Below are positions 8,588 through 17,364 of a stretch of 64,000 bases of DNA, one piece after another; positions within the stretch are counted from its first letter, which is position 1, and each line of letters begins with the position of its first letter. A program made the translations under genes and the position numbers. This DNA is from Rhodovulum sulfidophilum (GTDB taxonomy: Bacteria > Pseudomonadota > Alphaproteobacteria > Rhodobacterales > Rhodobacteraceae), in the NCBI GenBank assembly GCA_003241785.1, contig QFPW01000001.1, positions 496,001 to 560,000 on the forward strand, in the 5' to 3' direction. The notes below the pieces were generated by a model, which saw nothing but the letters and a program-made list of their open reading frames with translations, ran no database searches and was not told the origin of the DNA.

Positions 8588-8622
8588 AAAAAGGGCAGCG
8601 CCGAGAGGCGCCGCCCTGATCC
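8588..8622 (-). terminator. Rho-independent terminator of the 65-aa gene
   Basis: Read on the minus strand, an 11-bp GC-rich stem (AGGGCGGCGCC with one G-T wobble) and a TCTC loop are followed by TTTTTGAT. It ends the transcript of the gene at 8688-8885, leaving a 3' region of about 65 nt. Confidence 0.85.
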
Positions 8623-8687
8623 GCTAGGTCTGTCAGCTCCGGAACCTCGGGAGGCCGAGGTCCGGCGCGGTATCCGTCGTGACCCGA

Positions 8688-8885
8688 TCAGGAGTCGTCG
8701 TTGGAGATCGCGTACGCGATCGCGGCGAGGCCGATCACCGGGATCAGCCAGGCGGCGTTGGAACCGCCCATCGGGGCCGGCTCGGCGACGACGACCGGCT
8801 CGGCCGGCGCTTCGTAGACGAGGTTGCCGGCGAAGGCCTGGCCGGCGAGCAGGAGAGCCGTCGCGGTCGTGACGATAAGCTTCAT
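8688..8885 (-). CDS. Small exported single-span membrane protein, unknown function
   Basis: A 65-residue protein with a signal-like N-terminus (MKLIVTTATALLLAGQAFA, cleavage after about residue 19), a short acidic and Pro/Val-rich linker (PAEPVVVAEPAP) and a hydrophobic segment AAWLIPVIGLAAIAYAIS ending in Asp-Asp. A GAGGAGG ribosome site, a plausible promoter at 8966-8994 and its own terminator support a real, separately expressed gene. I do not recognise a characterised homologue; small proteins of this plan occur in Rhodobacterales, but I cannot assign a role. Confidence 0.72.
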   Translation of the reverse strand: MKLIVTTATALLLAGQAFAGNLVYEAPAEPVVVAEPAPMGGSNAAWLIPVIGLAAIAYAISNDDS

Positions 8886-8965
8886 AAGTTGTCCTCCTCA
8901 GAGAGTGCGGGTCTGCGAAACCGATAGCTCGCCCGGACCTGCGAGCGGACAAGCTAATGCCCGAA

Positions 8966-8994
8966 CGATAACCAGTTTTCCCCCGCGTTTTCAA
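8966..8994 (-). promoter_or_regulatory. Putative sigma70 promoter of the 65-aa gene
   Basis: Minus-strand TTGAAA and TTATCG are separated by exactly 17 bp, about 80 bp ahead of the start codon at 8885. It is one of the better promoter matches in the window. Confidence 0.6.
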
Positions 8995-9033
8995 TCATCG
9001 AAACCACGCACCTGCAGTAAGTGCCCCTTGTTG

Positions 9034-9654
9034 TCAAATGAGCAACACTGGCGTTCCGACCTGGGCGCGGTCGTAAACCTCGACGATGTGCTCGTTGAAA
9101 AGGCCGATGCAGCCGGAGGAGGACTGCCGGCCGATCTTGCGGATGTCGTTGGTGCCGTGGATCCGGTATGCGGGCCAGCCGAGGTTCAACGCGCGGATTC
9201 CGAGGGGATTGTCCGGTCCCGGGCCCACGTAGCCGGGCAATCCGGGGTGCCGCTCCAGCATCGAGGCGGTGGGCCGCCAGTCCGGATCGGGCCGTTTCAG
9301 CGTGATCGAGGTACGGCCGCGGCGCGTCATGTCCTCGGTCAGCGGCACCGAGGTCGGGTACACGCGATAGAAGCCGTCGGCGCCCCAGTAGTGCAGCACG
9401 CGGTCATTGGTGTCGCAGAGAATCGCATCCTTGCTAAGATCCGAGAAATAATCTTCCCAGTTCCGCATCTGCAGGCTGGAGATTCGCCGCAGCAGCATCG
9501 GCGTGTCCTGCGAGTCGGGAACGAAGTCGTTCGCCAGCGCGTCTTCCTCGGTGGCGGCGAAGCCGCGCCCGGCCAGAGCGCTGGTCGCGCCCGCCATGGC
9601 CGCCCCGACGGCGAACCGCGTGAACGCCCGCCGGTTGAATCCCTTTTCGCTCAT
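9034..9654 (-). CDS. L,D-transpeptidase (YkuD domain), probably Tat-exported
   Basis: A 206-residue protein. The N-terminus KGFNRRAFTRFAVGAAMAG, ending near GRGFA, looks like a twin-arginine signal. The YkuD catalytic region reads YRIHGTNDIRKIGRQSSSGCIGL, with the expected His-Gly and SxGC nucleophile; the residue after Ile is Gly where many homologues have Arg. Such enzymes make 3-3 cross-links or attach proteins to peptidoglycan in the periplasm. The ATG at 9654 is preceded by GAGGAGG; in-frame codons upstream to 9960 lack family features. It is divergent from the CAP-domain gene. Confidence 0.9.
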   Translation of the reverse strand: MSEKGFNRRAFTRFAVGAAMAGATSALAGRGFAATEEDALANDFVPDSQDTPMLLRRISSLQMRNWEDYFSDLSKDAILCDTNDRVLHYWGADGFYRVYPTSVPLTEDMTRRGRTSITLKRPDPDWRPTASMLERHPGLPGYVGPGPDNPLGIRALNLGWPAYRIHGTNDIRKIGRQSSSGCIGLFNEHIVEVYDRAQVGTPVLLI

Positions 9655-9694
9655 GTCCCGCTGCCTCCTCGACGCGTCTCTGCGACGGCGGGGA

Positions 9695-9723
9695 ATGATA
9701 TTTCCCTTAGCCTCTTGCCGCAA
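9695..9723 (-). promoter_or_regulatory. Putative promoter of the L,D-transpeptidase gene
   Basis: Minus-strand TTGCGG and TATCAT have a 17-bp spacer and would give a leader of about 35 nt. A small dyad (GGGAA...TTCCC, 9691-9706) covers the -10 element and might be an operator, which is inference. Confidence 0.5.
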
Positions 9724-9792
9724 CTCACAGTTCTGAAAGCGACTCGTCTGCAACACCGGGGCGTCTTCGCGCGGTGTCGACGGCGATTGAAT

Positions 9793-9821
9793 TTGAACGC
9801 GGGGGCGAAATTCGATAGTCA
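9793..9821 (+). promoter_or_regulatory. Possible promoter of the CAP-domain gene
   Basis: TTGAAC and TAGTCA are separated by 17 bp, about 30 bp ahead of the ATG at 9851. This is a moderate match. Confidence 0.35.
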
Positions 9822-9850
9822 CTGGACCCGCATCAACATACGGACGCGCG

Positions 9851-10333
9851 ATGATCCGCTCCTGTCTCTCCGCCCTCGCGATCCTCGCCGCCGTCACGGC
9901 CTGCGCCCCGACCGGAACCGGCGGGACGCCGCGAATCTCGGCGGCGGAGACCAACGACATCCTGGTCCGGCAGCTCGACGCGGTGAACGCGGTGCGCGAG
10001 ACCGCGGGGCTCGTGCCGCTGCGCTATTCTGCCGAGCTCAACGCGGCCGCGGCGACCCAGGCGCGCGACATGTCGGTGCAGGGGCGCGCCTGGCACTTCG
10101 GCTCCGACCTGACGAGCCCGCGCGAGCGCGCTTTCCGCGCCGGCTATCGCGCCGAGCTCGTCGGCGAGAACATCGCCGAGGGCACCGATACCGATCTCGC
10201 GGTGCTGCGCAGCTGGCTCGACTTCAAGGATACCCGCGACATCATCATGGACCCGGACGGCCGGGGCTTCGGCTTCGCCTGGTACCAGGAGGATTCGGGC
10301 AAGATCTGGTGGGTGCAGCTCGTCGGCAAGTGA
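9851..10333 (+). CDS. CAP-domain (SCP/PR1-like) lipoprotein
   Basis: A 160-residue protein. Its N-terminus MIRSCLSALAILAAVTACAP has a lipobox VTAC with the acylated Cys at about residue 18. The CAP domain shows LDAVNAVRETAGLVPLRYSAELNAAAATQARDM, the HFG segment at about 76-78, GENIAEG at about 98-104 and a C-terminal IIMDPDGRGFGFAWYQEDSGKIWWVQLVG. Bacterial CAP proteins are secreted; the Glu and His expected in the central cavity are present, but the activity of most members is unknown. It is a single gene convergent with the asparaginase. Confidence 0.87.
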   Translation: MIRSCLSALAILAAVTACAPTGTGGTPRISAAETNDILVRQLDAVNAVRETAGLVPLRYSAELNAAAATQARDMSVQGRAWHFGSDLTSPRERAFRAGYRAELVGENIAEGTDTDLAVLRSWLDFKDTRDIIMDPDGRGFGFAWYQEDSGKIWWVQLVGK

Positions 10334-10383
10334 GGCGGCTCCCCGCGCCCCAATCAATCGAGGGTTGATCCCGGCCGCGGCGG

Positions 10384-11391
10384 TCAGATCGGCGCGCCGT
10401 TGCCCCAGAGCGCGGCGCTCGGCATGATCTCACCCACGACGAGGCCGCGGCGGTTGGTGATGACCGGGCGCATGCGCCGGATCACCGCGGGATGCGCCGC
10501 GCTGAGCGCGCCCAGGCGGCAGAGCAGCGTCGCGACCGCGCATTCCGAGGCGCGGGTGCCGCCATCCTCGATCTTGACCGCGAGGCCGATCCCCTTCTCG
10601 GGCCAGATCGCGACGAATACGCCCTCGGCGCCGGTCTTGATCGCGACCGCGCCGCCCGCCGCCTCCATCAGCTCCGAACAGGCCCGGCCCTCGCCGGCGA
10701 CGAGCAGCGGATGCGCGACCATCGCCGCCACCAGCCGCTCCGCCGCGTCGGCGCGGGTCGCCCCGAGCCCGGCGGGCGCCGCCATGCGCGCCATCGCGAG
10801 GGCGAGGCCATGCATCGTGGTCGCGAAATTCGGCGCCGAGCAGCCGTCGATGCCGTAGCCGGGGCTTTCGGCGCCGGTCATTTCCTCGAAGGCGGCGCGG
10901 ACCGCGCGCTGCACCGGATGCTCCGGTTCCTGGTACTCGGTATCGCCGCCGAGGTGGCGGTTCAGCGTGAGAAAGCCCGCGTGCTTGCCCGAGCAGTTGT
11001 TGTGCAGCTGGCAGGGCGCCTCGACAGCCTCGCGCAGCCGGCCGCGCTCCTCGCGGTCGTCGGGGATCTGCGGCCCGCAGCGCAGGTCGTCGTCGGACAT
11101 GCCGAGATCGGCGAGCCAGCGCGCGACCCGCGTCACATGCATCTCGGCGCCCTGATGCGAGGCGCAGGCCAGCGCGAGCTGCTCGGTGGAGAGATCGCGC
11201 GCCGCGCCGCTTTCCACGAGCGGCAGCGCCTGCAGCATCTTGCAGGAGGAGCGCGGCAGGATCACCGCCCCGGGGTCGCCCCAGGCCGCGCGGATCTCGC
11301 CCCGCGCGTCGCAGATGACCGCGTGGCCGCGATGCCCCGATTCTGCGAAGGCGCCGCGGTGGATCTCGACCATCGGTATCGCGTCAGCCAT
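10384..11391 (-). CDS. Rhizobial-type (class 3) L-asparaginase
   Basis: A 335-residue enzyme of the asparaginase II Pfam family (PF06089), which hydrolyses asparagine to aspartate and ammonia and is unrelated to E. coli AnsA/AnsB. Conserved pieces include ILPRSSCK (about 44-51, holding the Ser48/Lys51 pair reported for the R. etli enzyme), ALACASHQG (73-81), CQLHNNCSGKHAGFL (about 127-141) and GIDGCSAPNF (about 180-189). The start ATG overlaps the end of the ECF sigma gene by 8 bp on the same strand, so translation is probably coupled. Nothing else in the window is an obvious nitrogen-scavenging partner. Confidence 0.92.
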   Translation of the reverse strand: MADAIPMVEIHRGAFAESGHRGHAVICDARGEIRAAWGDPGAVILPRSSCKMLQALPLVESGAARDLSTEQLALACASHQGAEMHVTRVARWLADLGMSDDDLRCGPQIPDDREERGRLREAVEAPCQLHNNCSGKHAGFLTLNRHLGGDTEYQEPEHPVQRAVRAAFEEMTGAESPGYGIDGCSAPNFATTMHGLALAMARMAAPAGLGATRADAAERLVAAMVAHPLLVAGEGRACSELMEAAGGAVAIKTGAEGVFVAIWPEKGIGLAVKIEDGGTRASECAVATLLCRLGALSAAHPAVIRRMRPVITNRRGLVVGEIMPSAALWGNGAPI

Positions 11392-11974
11392 CGCTCAATT
11401 CCTCCGCCAGACCCTCGCCCAATGCCCCGCGCAGATGGCGGAAGGCAAGCCGGATCCGCGACTTGACCGTGCCGAGCGGCAGGCCGAGACGGTCCGCGAT
11501 CTCGGCGTGGCTCAGGCCGTCGTAGAAGGCCGCCACCAGCACCGCGCGCTGCTCCGCCGGCAGCTCCTCGAGCTCGGCCCGGATCCGCGCCTCGCGCGCC
11601 TGCGCGTCGATTCGCTGGAAGCCGTCGGGCTCCGGCTCGGGCTGGAACAGCGGATCCTCGGGGTCGGGCGCCGGGCGGCTGGTGCGGCGCAGGATGTCGA
11701 TTCGGCGATTTCGCGCGATTGTGAAGATCCAGGTCGAGGCGGCGGCGCGGCCGGGGTCGAAGGTCTCCGCGCGCCGCCACACCAGCACCATCACGTCCTG
11801 GGCGATCTCGTCGGCGTCGGCCTCGCTGGCGCCGCCGCGCATCATGAAAGCCTTCACGCGGGCGGCGAACCGGTCGAACAGCGCGACGAACGCCGTCCGG
11901 TCGCGCGCGGCGACGCGGGCAAGCAGTTCGGCGTCGCTGGCCTCGGTCAGGCCCTCGGGCGGCGCGAAGGGCAT
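11384..11974 (-). CDS. ECF RNA polymerase sigma factor (ECF11/RpoE-like)
   Basis: A 196-residue two-domain sigma factor. Region 2 reads AFVALFDRFAARVKAFMMRGGASEADADEIAQDVMVLVWRRAETFDP followed by STWIFTIARNRRIDILRR; region 4 reads AEQRAVLVAAFYDGLSHAEIADRLGLPLGTVKSRIRLAFRHLR. These closely resemble Rhodobacter RpoE (ECF11), the singlet-oxygen-responsive type. ECF11 genes are normally followed by the zinc anti-sigma chrR, but here the next gene, overlapping by 8 bp, is an asparaginase. The ATG at 11974 begins just before the first recognisable region; in-frame codons extend upstream to 12313 but look noncoding. It is divergent from the IalB-like gene. Confidence 0.92.
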   Translation of the reverse strand: MPFAPPEGLTEASDAELLARVAARDRTAFVALFDRFAARVKAFMMRGGASEADADEIAQDVMVLVWRRAETFDPGRAAASTWIFTIARNRRIDILRRTSRPAPDPEDPLFQPEPEPDGFQRIDAQAREARIRAELEELPAEQRAVLVAAFYDGLSHAEIADRLGLPLGTVKSRIRLAFRHLRGALGEGLAEELSDG

Positions 11975-12199
11975 CAGTCTCGCTCTCGTCGAAAGGGGCG
12001 GGGTTGAAAAAAGGGGTCTGGTTGCTGGCCAAAGCGCCCCGCCCGGGCGGGCGAAATGCGCGCAAAGGGGTGGATCACGTGCCGTTTGTCGCGATAGACT
12101 AGGACAAGGACGCTGACAAAAACAAGCCGGACCTTCCCCCGGGATGGGTCGAACCCCGAGGGCGACGGCACAGGCGATCGAGCAGGAGACAAGGGACAG

Positions 12200-12751
12200 A
12201 TGATGCCGAAAACGCGCACCGCGATCGTGGGGTCGCTTGTGCTTGGTCTCGCCGCGGCCGCGGCGACGCTCCCGGCCAACGCGCAGACGGCGGCGAACCG
12301 GGTGGCCGCGCATACCGACTGGAGCGTGTTCGTCGCGGGCAGCCCGATGGAATGCTATATCGTGTCGCCGCCGAAGAGCTCGAAGGCGACGCGCGACGGC
12401 AAGGCGGTCGAGGTCGACCGGGGCGACATCCGCCTCTTCGTCACCTTCCGCCCGGCGGAGAACGTGGCGGGCGAGGTGAGCTTCAGCGGCGGCTATCCGT
12501 TCCGCGACGGCGCGCCGGTCAAGATCCAGGTCGGCTCCGAGAGCTTCACGCTCAATCCGGGCTCGGGCGACGCCAATGGCTGGGCCTGGCCGGCCTCGCC
12601 CGACATCGACAAGACCATCGTCGCCGCCTTCCGCCGCGGATCCTCGGCGACGGTGACCGGCGTCTCGAGCCGCGGCACGACCACGGTCGACACCATCTCG
12701 CTCGCGGGCTTCACCGCCGCCGTCGAGGACGCCGAGACCCGCTGCAAGTGA
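12200..12751 (+). CDS. Invasion-associated locus B (IalB) family protein
   Basis: A 183-residue exported protein with a signal peptide ending near ATLPANAQ (about residue 29). The mature part follows the IalB pattern: HTDWSVFVAGSPMECYIVSPPKSS, GDIRLFVTFRPAENVAGEVSFSGGYPF, VKIQVGSESFTLNP, IVAAFRRGSSATVTGVSSRGTTTVDTISLAGFTAAV. IalB was first linked to erythrocyte invasion in Bartonella, but family members are widespread in free-living alphaproteobacteria and their role is unclear. A 7-bp hairpin (12762-12787) lies just after the stop, without a T tract. Confidence 0.87.
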   Translation: MMPKTRTAIVGSLVLGLAAAAATLPANAQTAANRVAAHTDWSVFVAGSPMECYIVSPPKSSKATRDGKAVEVDRGDIRLFVTFRPAENVAGEVSFSGGYPFRDGAPVKIQVGSESFTLNPGSGDANGWAWPASPDIDKTIVAAFRRGSSATVTGVSSRGTTTVDTISLAGFTAAVEDAETRCK

Positions 12752-12862
12752 GTTTCCCGCTCCGCCGGTCGGCCATGTCGCCGGCGGGGGTGGAAAAATC
12801 CGCGAAATCTGCTATCTCGCCACGGAATTGGCGGGCGATCCGCCCGCGCCGATAGCAGAGCC

Positions 12863-14056
12863 ATGTCCGCCATACCGATGAAAGCCACCGCGGCGCAAGC
12901 CGCCCCGCCGATCACACCCGAGGTCCTGGCCCTGCCGCGGCGGCTGCCCGAGGCCGGCCCGACCGATCTCGTCGGCCTCGACCGCGACGCGCTGCGCGCC
13001 GCGCTGATCGAGGCGGGCACGCCGGAGCACATGGCGAAGATGCGCGCGGGCCAGATCTGGCAATGGATCTATCATCGCGGCGTGCGCGACTTCGAGGCGA
13101 TGACCAATCTCTCGCGGGACTACCGCGCGCTGCTGGCGCGGCATTTCCAGGTCTCGCGGCCGGAGATCGTCACGCGGCAGATCTCGGCCGACGGCACGCG
13201 GAAGTACCTGCTGCGCGTCGCGGGCGGGCTCGAGATCGAGACCGTCTACATTCCCGAATCCGATCGCGGCACGCTGTGCGTCTCGAGCCAGGTCGGCTGC
13301 ACGCTCACCTGCTCCTTCTGCCACACCGGCACGCAGCGGATGGTCAGGAACCTGACCGCGGCCGAGATCGTCGGCCAGATCCTGGTCGCCCGGGACGATC
13401 TCGAGGAGTGGAACAAAGGGCCGCGCGACACGCGGTTCATCTCCAACATCGTGCTCATGGGCATGGGCGAGCCGCTCTACAATTTCGACAACGTCCGCGA
13501 CGCGATGCGAATCGCGATGGACAACGAGGGCCTGTCGCTCTCGCGCCGGCGGATCACGCTCTCGACGTCGGGCGTGGTGCCGGAAATCGCCCGGGTCGGC
13601 GAGGAGATCGGCTGCCTGCTCGCGATCTCGTTCCACGCGACGACGAACGAGACGCGCGACACGCTGGTGCCGATCAACCGCAAGTGGAACATCGCCGCGC
13701 TGCTCGACGCCTGCCGCGCCTATCCCCGGCTCTCGAACGCCGAGCGGATCACCTTCGAATACGTGATGCTGAAGGGGATTAACGATTCGGACGCCGATGC
13801 GCGGCGGCTGGTGAAGCTGATCGCGGGCATCCCGGCGAAGATCAACCTGATCCCGTTCAACCCCTGGCCCGGCTCGCCCTACGAGCGGTCGGACCCCGAC
13901 CGGATCGAGGCCTTCGCGCGGATCGTGAACAAGGCCGGCTACGCCTCGCCGGTGCGCACGCCCCGGGGCGAGGACATCATGGCCGCCTGCGGCCAGCTGA
14001 AGAGCGCGAGCGAACGCGCCCGGCGCGCCCGCGGCGGCGCGGCGGCGCCGGCCTGA
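12863..14056 (+). CDS. rlmN: Dual-specificity 23S rRNA/tRNA adenine C2-methyltransferase RlmN
   Basis: A 397-residue radical SAM enzyme that methylates C2 of A2503 in 23S rRNA and A37 in some tRNAs. The cluster motif CTLTCSFCHTG places the three ligands at about residues 146, 150 and 153. The SAM-binding GMGEPLYNFDNV, the STSGVVPEI segment and LIPFNPWPGSPYERSDPD are also present. The C-terminal TPRGEDIMAACGQL carries the methyl-accepting Cys of the family. The N-terminal extension of about 40 residues is Ala/Pro-rich. Length is normal. It is followed by a family-B repeat. Confidence 0.97.
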   Translation: MSAIPMKATAAQAAPPITPEVLALPRRLPEAGPTDLVGLDRDALRAALIEAGTPEHMAKMRAGQIWQWIYHRGVRDFEAMTNLSRDYRALLARHFQVSRPEIVTRQISADGTRKYLLRVAGGLEIETVYIPESDRGTLCVSSQVGCTLTCSFCHTGTQRMVRNLTAAEIVGQILVARDDLEEWNKGPRDTRFISNIVLMGMGEPLYNFDNVRDAMRIAMDNEGLSLSRRRITLSTSGVVPEIARVGEEIGCLLAISFHATTNETRDTLVPINRKWNIAALLDACRAYPRLSNAERITFEYVMLKGINDSDADARRLVKLIAGIPAKINLIPFNPWPGSPYERSDPDRIEAFARIVNKAGYASPVRTPRGEDIMAACGQLKSASERARRARGGAAAPA

Positions 14057-14063
14057 GCTTCCG

Positions 14064-14165
14064 GCGTGGAGGTCCCGGGTCAAGCCCGGGACAGCGCCTC
14101 GCGGGCTTCGGGCGCGCCAGCTCAATCCGCGCACCGCTGTCCCGGGCCCGACCCGGGACCTCCAC
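14064..14165. repeat. REP-like repeat family B, inverted pair after rlmN
   Basis: Inverted arms at 14064-14095 and 14134-14165 share the internal palindrome GTCCCGGG...CCCGGGAC and flanks CGTGGAG / CTCCACG. It is the same family as 2648-2742 but with different outer flanks. The spacer is about 38 bp and has no gene. Confidence 0.9.
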
Positions 14166-14212
14166 GATGACGCTGGAGCGACGGTCGCCGCGCACAGTAC
14201 GGGGAAGCAACC

Positions 14213-14806
14213 TTGTCTTTCGACACGCTCGCCGCCCTCACGCTGTTTGCTTTCGTTGGTGCGATCACGCCCGGGCCCAACAACATCATGATCATGGCCT
14301 CCGGCGCGAATTTTGGTTTGCGCCGCAGCTTGCCGCACGCGCTGGGCATCGCGGTCGGCTGCGGGATCATGGTCTTTCTTTCGGGCCTGGGCCTCACCGG
14401 CCTCTTCGAGGTCTTTCCGCTTGCGCTGACGGTCATGCGTGGCGCGAGTGTGGTCTACCTCCTCTATCTTGCCTGGCGCCTTGCCACCGCCGCCGCGCCC
14501 GAGGCGGGTGGCGAGGCGAGGCGGCCGCTCAGCTTTCTGGGGGCGGCGCTGTTTCAGTGGGTGAATCCGAAGGCTTGGGCGTTGGTTCTGGTCGCCATCG
14601 CCGCCTACCTGCCTCAGCCGTCCCCCGCGCCCGCGCTTGCCGCCGGGCTCATCTTCGTCGTCGTCTCGTTGCCCTCGGTCCTGATCTGGGCGAAGCTCGG
14701 CGAGGGATTGCGCCATGTGCTGGCGGACCGGAGGCGGCTCCGGATCTTCAACGCGACCATGGCCTGTCTCCTGCTCGCATCACTCTGGCCAATTTTGCGT
14801 GGCTGA
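14213..14806 (+). CDS. LysE/RhtB-family amino-acid exporter
   Basis: A 197-residue inner-membrane protein with about six hydrophobic segments. The N-terminal FVGAITPGPNNIMIMASGANFG is the family signature, followed by an SFLGAALFQWVNPKAWALVLVAIAAYL segment. Substrates in the family include basic amino acids, homoserine and threonine; none can be picked here. Translation starts at TTG (14213) after GGGGAAG at 14201-14207. Codon use is a little less GC-biased than its neighbours, so transfer is possible but unproven. A small hairpin (14796-14814) covers its stop codon. Confidence 0.9.
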   Translation: MSFDTLAALTLFAFVGAITPGPNNIMIMASGANFGLRRSLPHALGIAVGCGIMVFLSGLGLTGLFEVFPLALTVMRGASVVYLLYLAWRLATAAAPEAGGEARRPLSFLGAALFQWVNPKAWALVLVAIAAYLPQPSPAPALAAGLIFVVVSLPSVLIWAKLGEGLRHVLADRRRLRIFNATMACLLLASLWPILRG

Positions 14807-14916
14807 TCCACGCAGCCTCTTCACGAATCCCCCCGATTAGGGTTCTATCAACGTTATCAAGCAGTAATTAAGCGATCTGCAAGGATCCGCCCAACAACCA
14901 TAAAACGAGCAGGCAA

Positions 14917-15504
14917 ATGAGCGACTGGACAGGAGACGGAGCGGCCGGCTCGGCCGTCGATGACCGATTGGAGCGCGTGACCGGCGACCGGCTGTGGTCG
15001 CGGCGCGGCGCGCTCGCCGTGACCGCGGGCTTTCTCGGGCTCGGGCTCGCCGCCCCGGCGCGGGCCTCGACCTACGCGCAGCCGATCGGTCCGCGGGCGA
15101 CGCAGCTCGTCGTGTCGAAGCGCAACCGGGTGCTGGCGCTGATGAACGGCGAGCAGACGCTGAAGAAGTACCGGATCAACCTCGGCTTCGCGCCCTCCGG
15201 CCACAAGGAGCGGTCCGGCGACGGGCGCACCCCCGAAGGGACCTATGTGATCGACCGCCGCAACCCGCTCAGCGAGTTCTACCTGAGCCTCGGGATCAGC
15301 TATCCGAACGCCATCGACGTCGCCCGCGCCCGCGCGCTGGGGGTCGAGCCGGGCGGCGACATCTTCATCCACGGCGGCCCGACCCGGAGCGCGGACCGCG
15401 GCCGCAAGGACTGGACCGCCGGCTGCATCGCGGTCAGCGATGGCGAGATCGAGGAGATCTGGTCGCTGGTGCCCACCGGAATCCCGATCGTCATCTTCGG
15501 CTGA
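14917..15504 (+). CDS. L,D-transpeptidase (YkuD domain), second copy
   Basis: A 195-residue protein with an internal signal (LWSRRGALAVTAGFLGLGLAAPARA, about 26-50) carrying a twin-arginine-like pair. The catalytic domain contains LVVSKRNRVLALMNGEQTLKKYRI, GDGRTPEGTYVIDRRNPLSEF, IFIHGGP (conserved His near 151) and DWTAGCIAVSDGEIEEIW with the nucleophile Cys near 171. The arrangement resembles the YafK/ErfK group. It acts on periplasmic peptidoglycan peptides. It is not a recent duplicate of the gene at 9034-9654, because the two share little beyond the motif. Confidence 0.88.
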   Translation: MSDWTGDGAAGSAVDDRLERVTGDRLWSRRGALAVTAGFLGLGLAAPARASTYAQPIGPRATQLVVSKRNRVLALMNGEQTLKKYRINLGFAPSGHKERSGDGRTPEGTYVIDRRNPLSEFYLSLGISYPNAIDVARARALGVEPGGDIFIHGGPTRSADRGRKDWTAGCIAVSDGEIEEIWSLVPTGIPIVIFG

Positions 15505-15786
15505 TCGGCCCGAGGGGGGCGTTTTCCCCGACACCCCCCGACACGCGGCGGCGGGCTCTTACCCCGGGCCCGCCGTCCGTCCCGCGCGCCCGGCATCTTG
15601 CGAGAGGCGCGATTCGCGCGTATCTGCACGCGCATGACCCGGCTTTTCGACATGGACGACCACAGGCGGCTGCCCTGGCGTTTCTACGCCGGAGGGATCC
15701 GACTTACCCGCGGGGCCTGACGCAGGCCACGGGCCCCCTCGTCGCGCACAGCCTGTCCATAGCCAAAGCCATTGCGGGAGAAATCC

Positions 15787-17214
<1,428 letters not shown>

Positions 17215-17239
17215 CCGGTGACCCGGGTCTAATTCTTTG

Positions 17240-17275
17240 AAAGGCGCGGAAGCCCGGCTTCCGCGCCTTTTGCTT
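17240..17275 (+). terminator. Rho-independent terminator of leuC
   Basis: A 13-14 bp perfect stem starting AAAGGCGCGGAAG (from 17240) is followed by TTTTGCTTT. It begins 26 bp after the leuC stop. Confidence 0.9.
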
Positions 17276-17364
17276 TGCGCGCGCGGGCCCGATGTCGAAG
17301 ACGCTTCCCCGCCGCGCGCGGAATGCTACCAATTGGTCCAAGCCCTGAGGCCGCCGAGGACCGC

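Noticed and set aside
12049..12077. TGATCC on the minus strand upstream of the ECF sigma gene as an autoregulated ECF11 promoter
   Set aside because: The -35-like hexamer is there, but no matching -10 element occurs at the expected spacing, and TGATCC is frequent by chance in this GC-rich DNA.
14796..14814. Hairpin over the LysE-family stop codon as a true terminator
   Set aside because: The 7-bp stem has no T tract and overlaps the coding end, so I keep it only as a remark.
15634..15720. A 28-codon reading frame ahead of leuC as a leucine attenuator leader peptide
   Set aside because: It has only three scattered Leu codons and no run of them, no clear alternative hairpins, and no good ribosome site.
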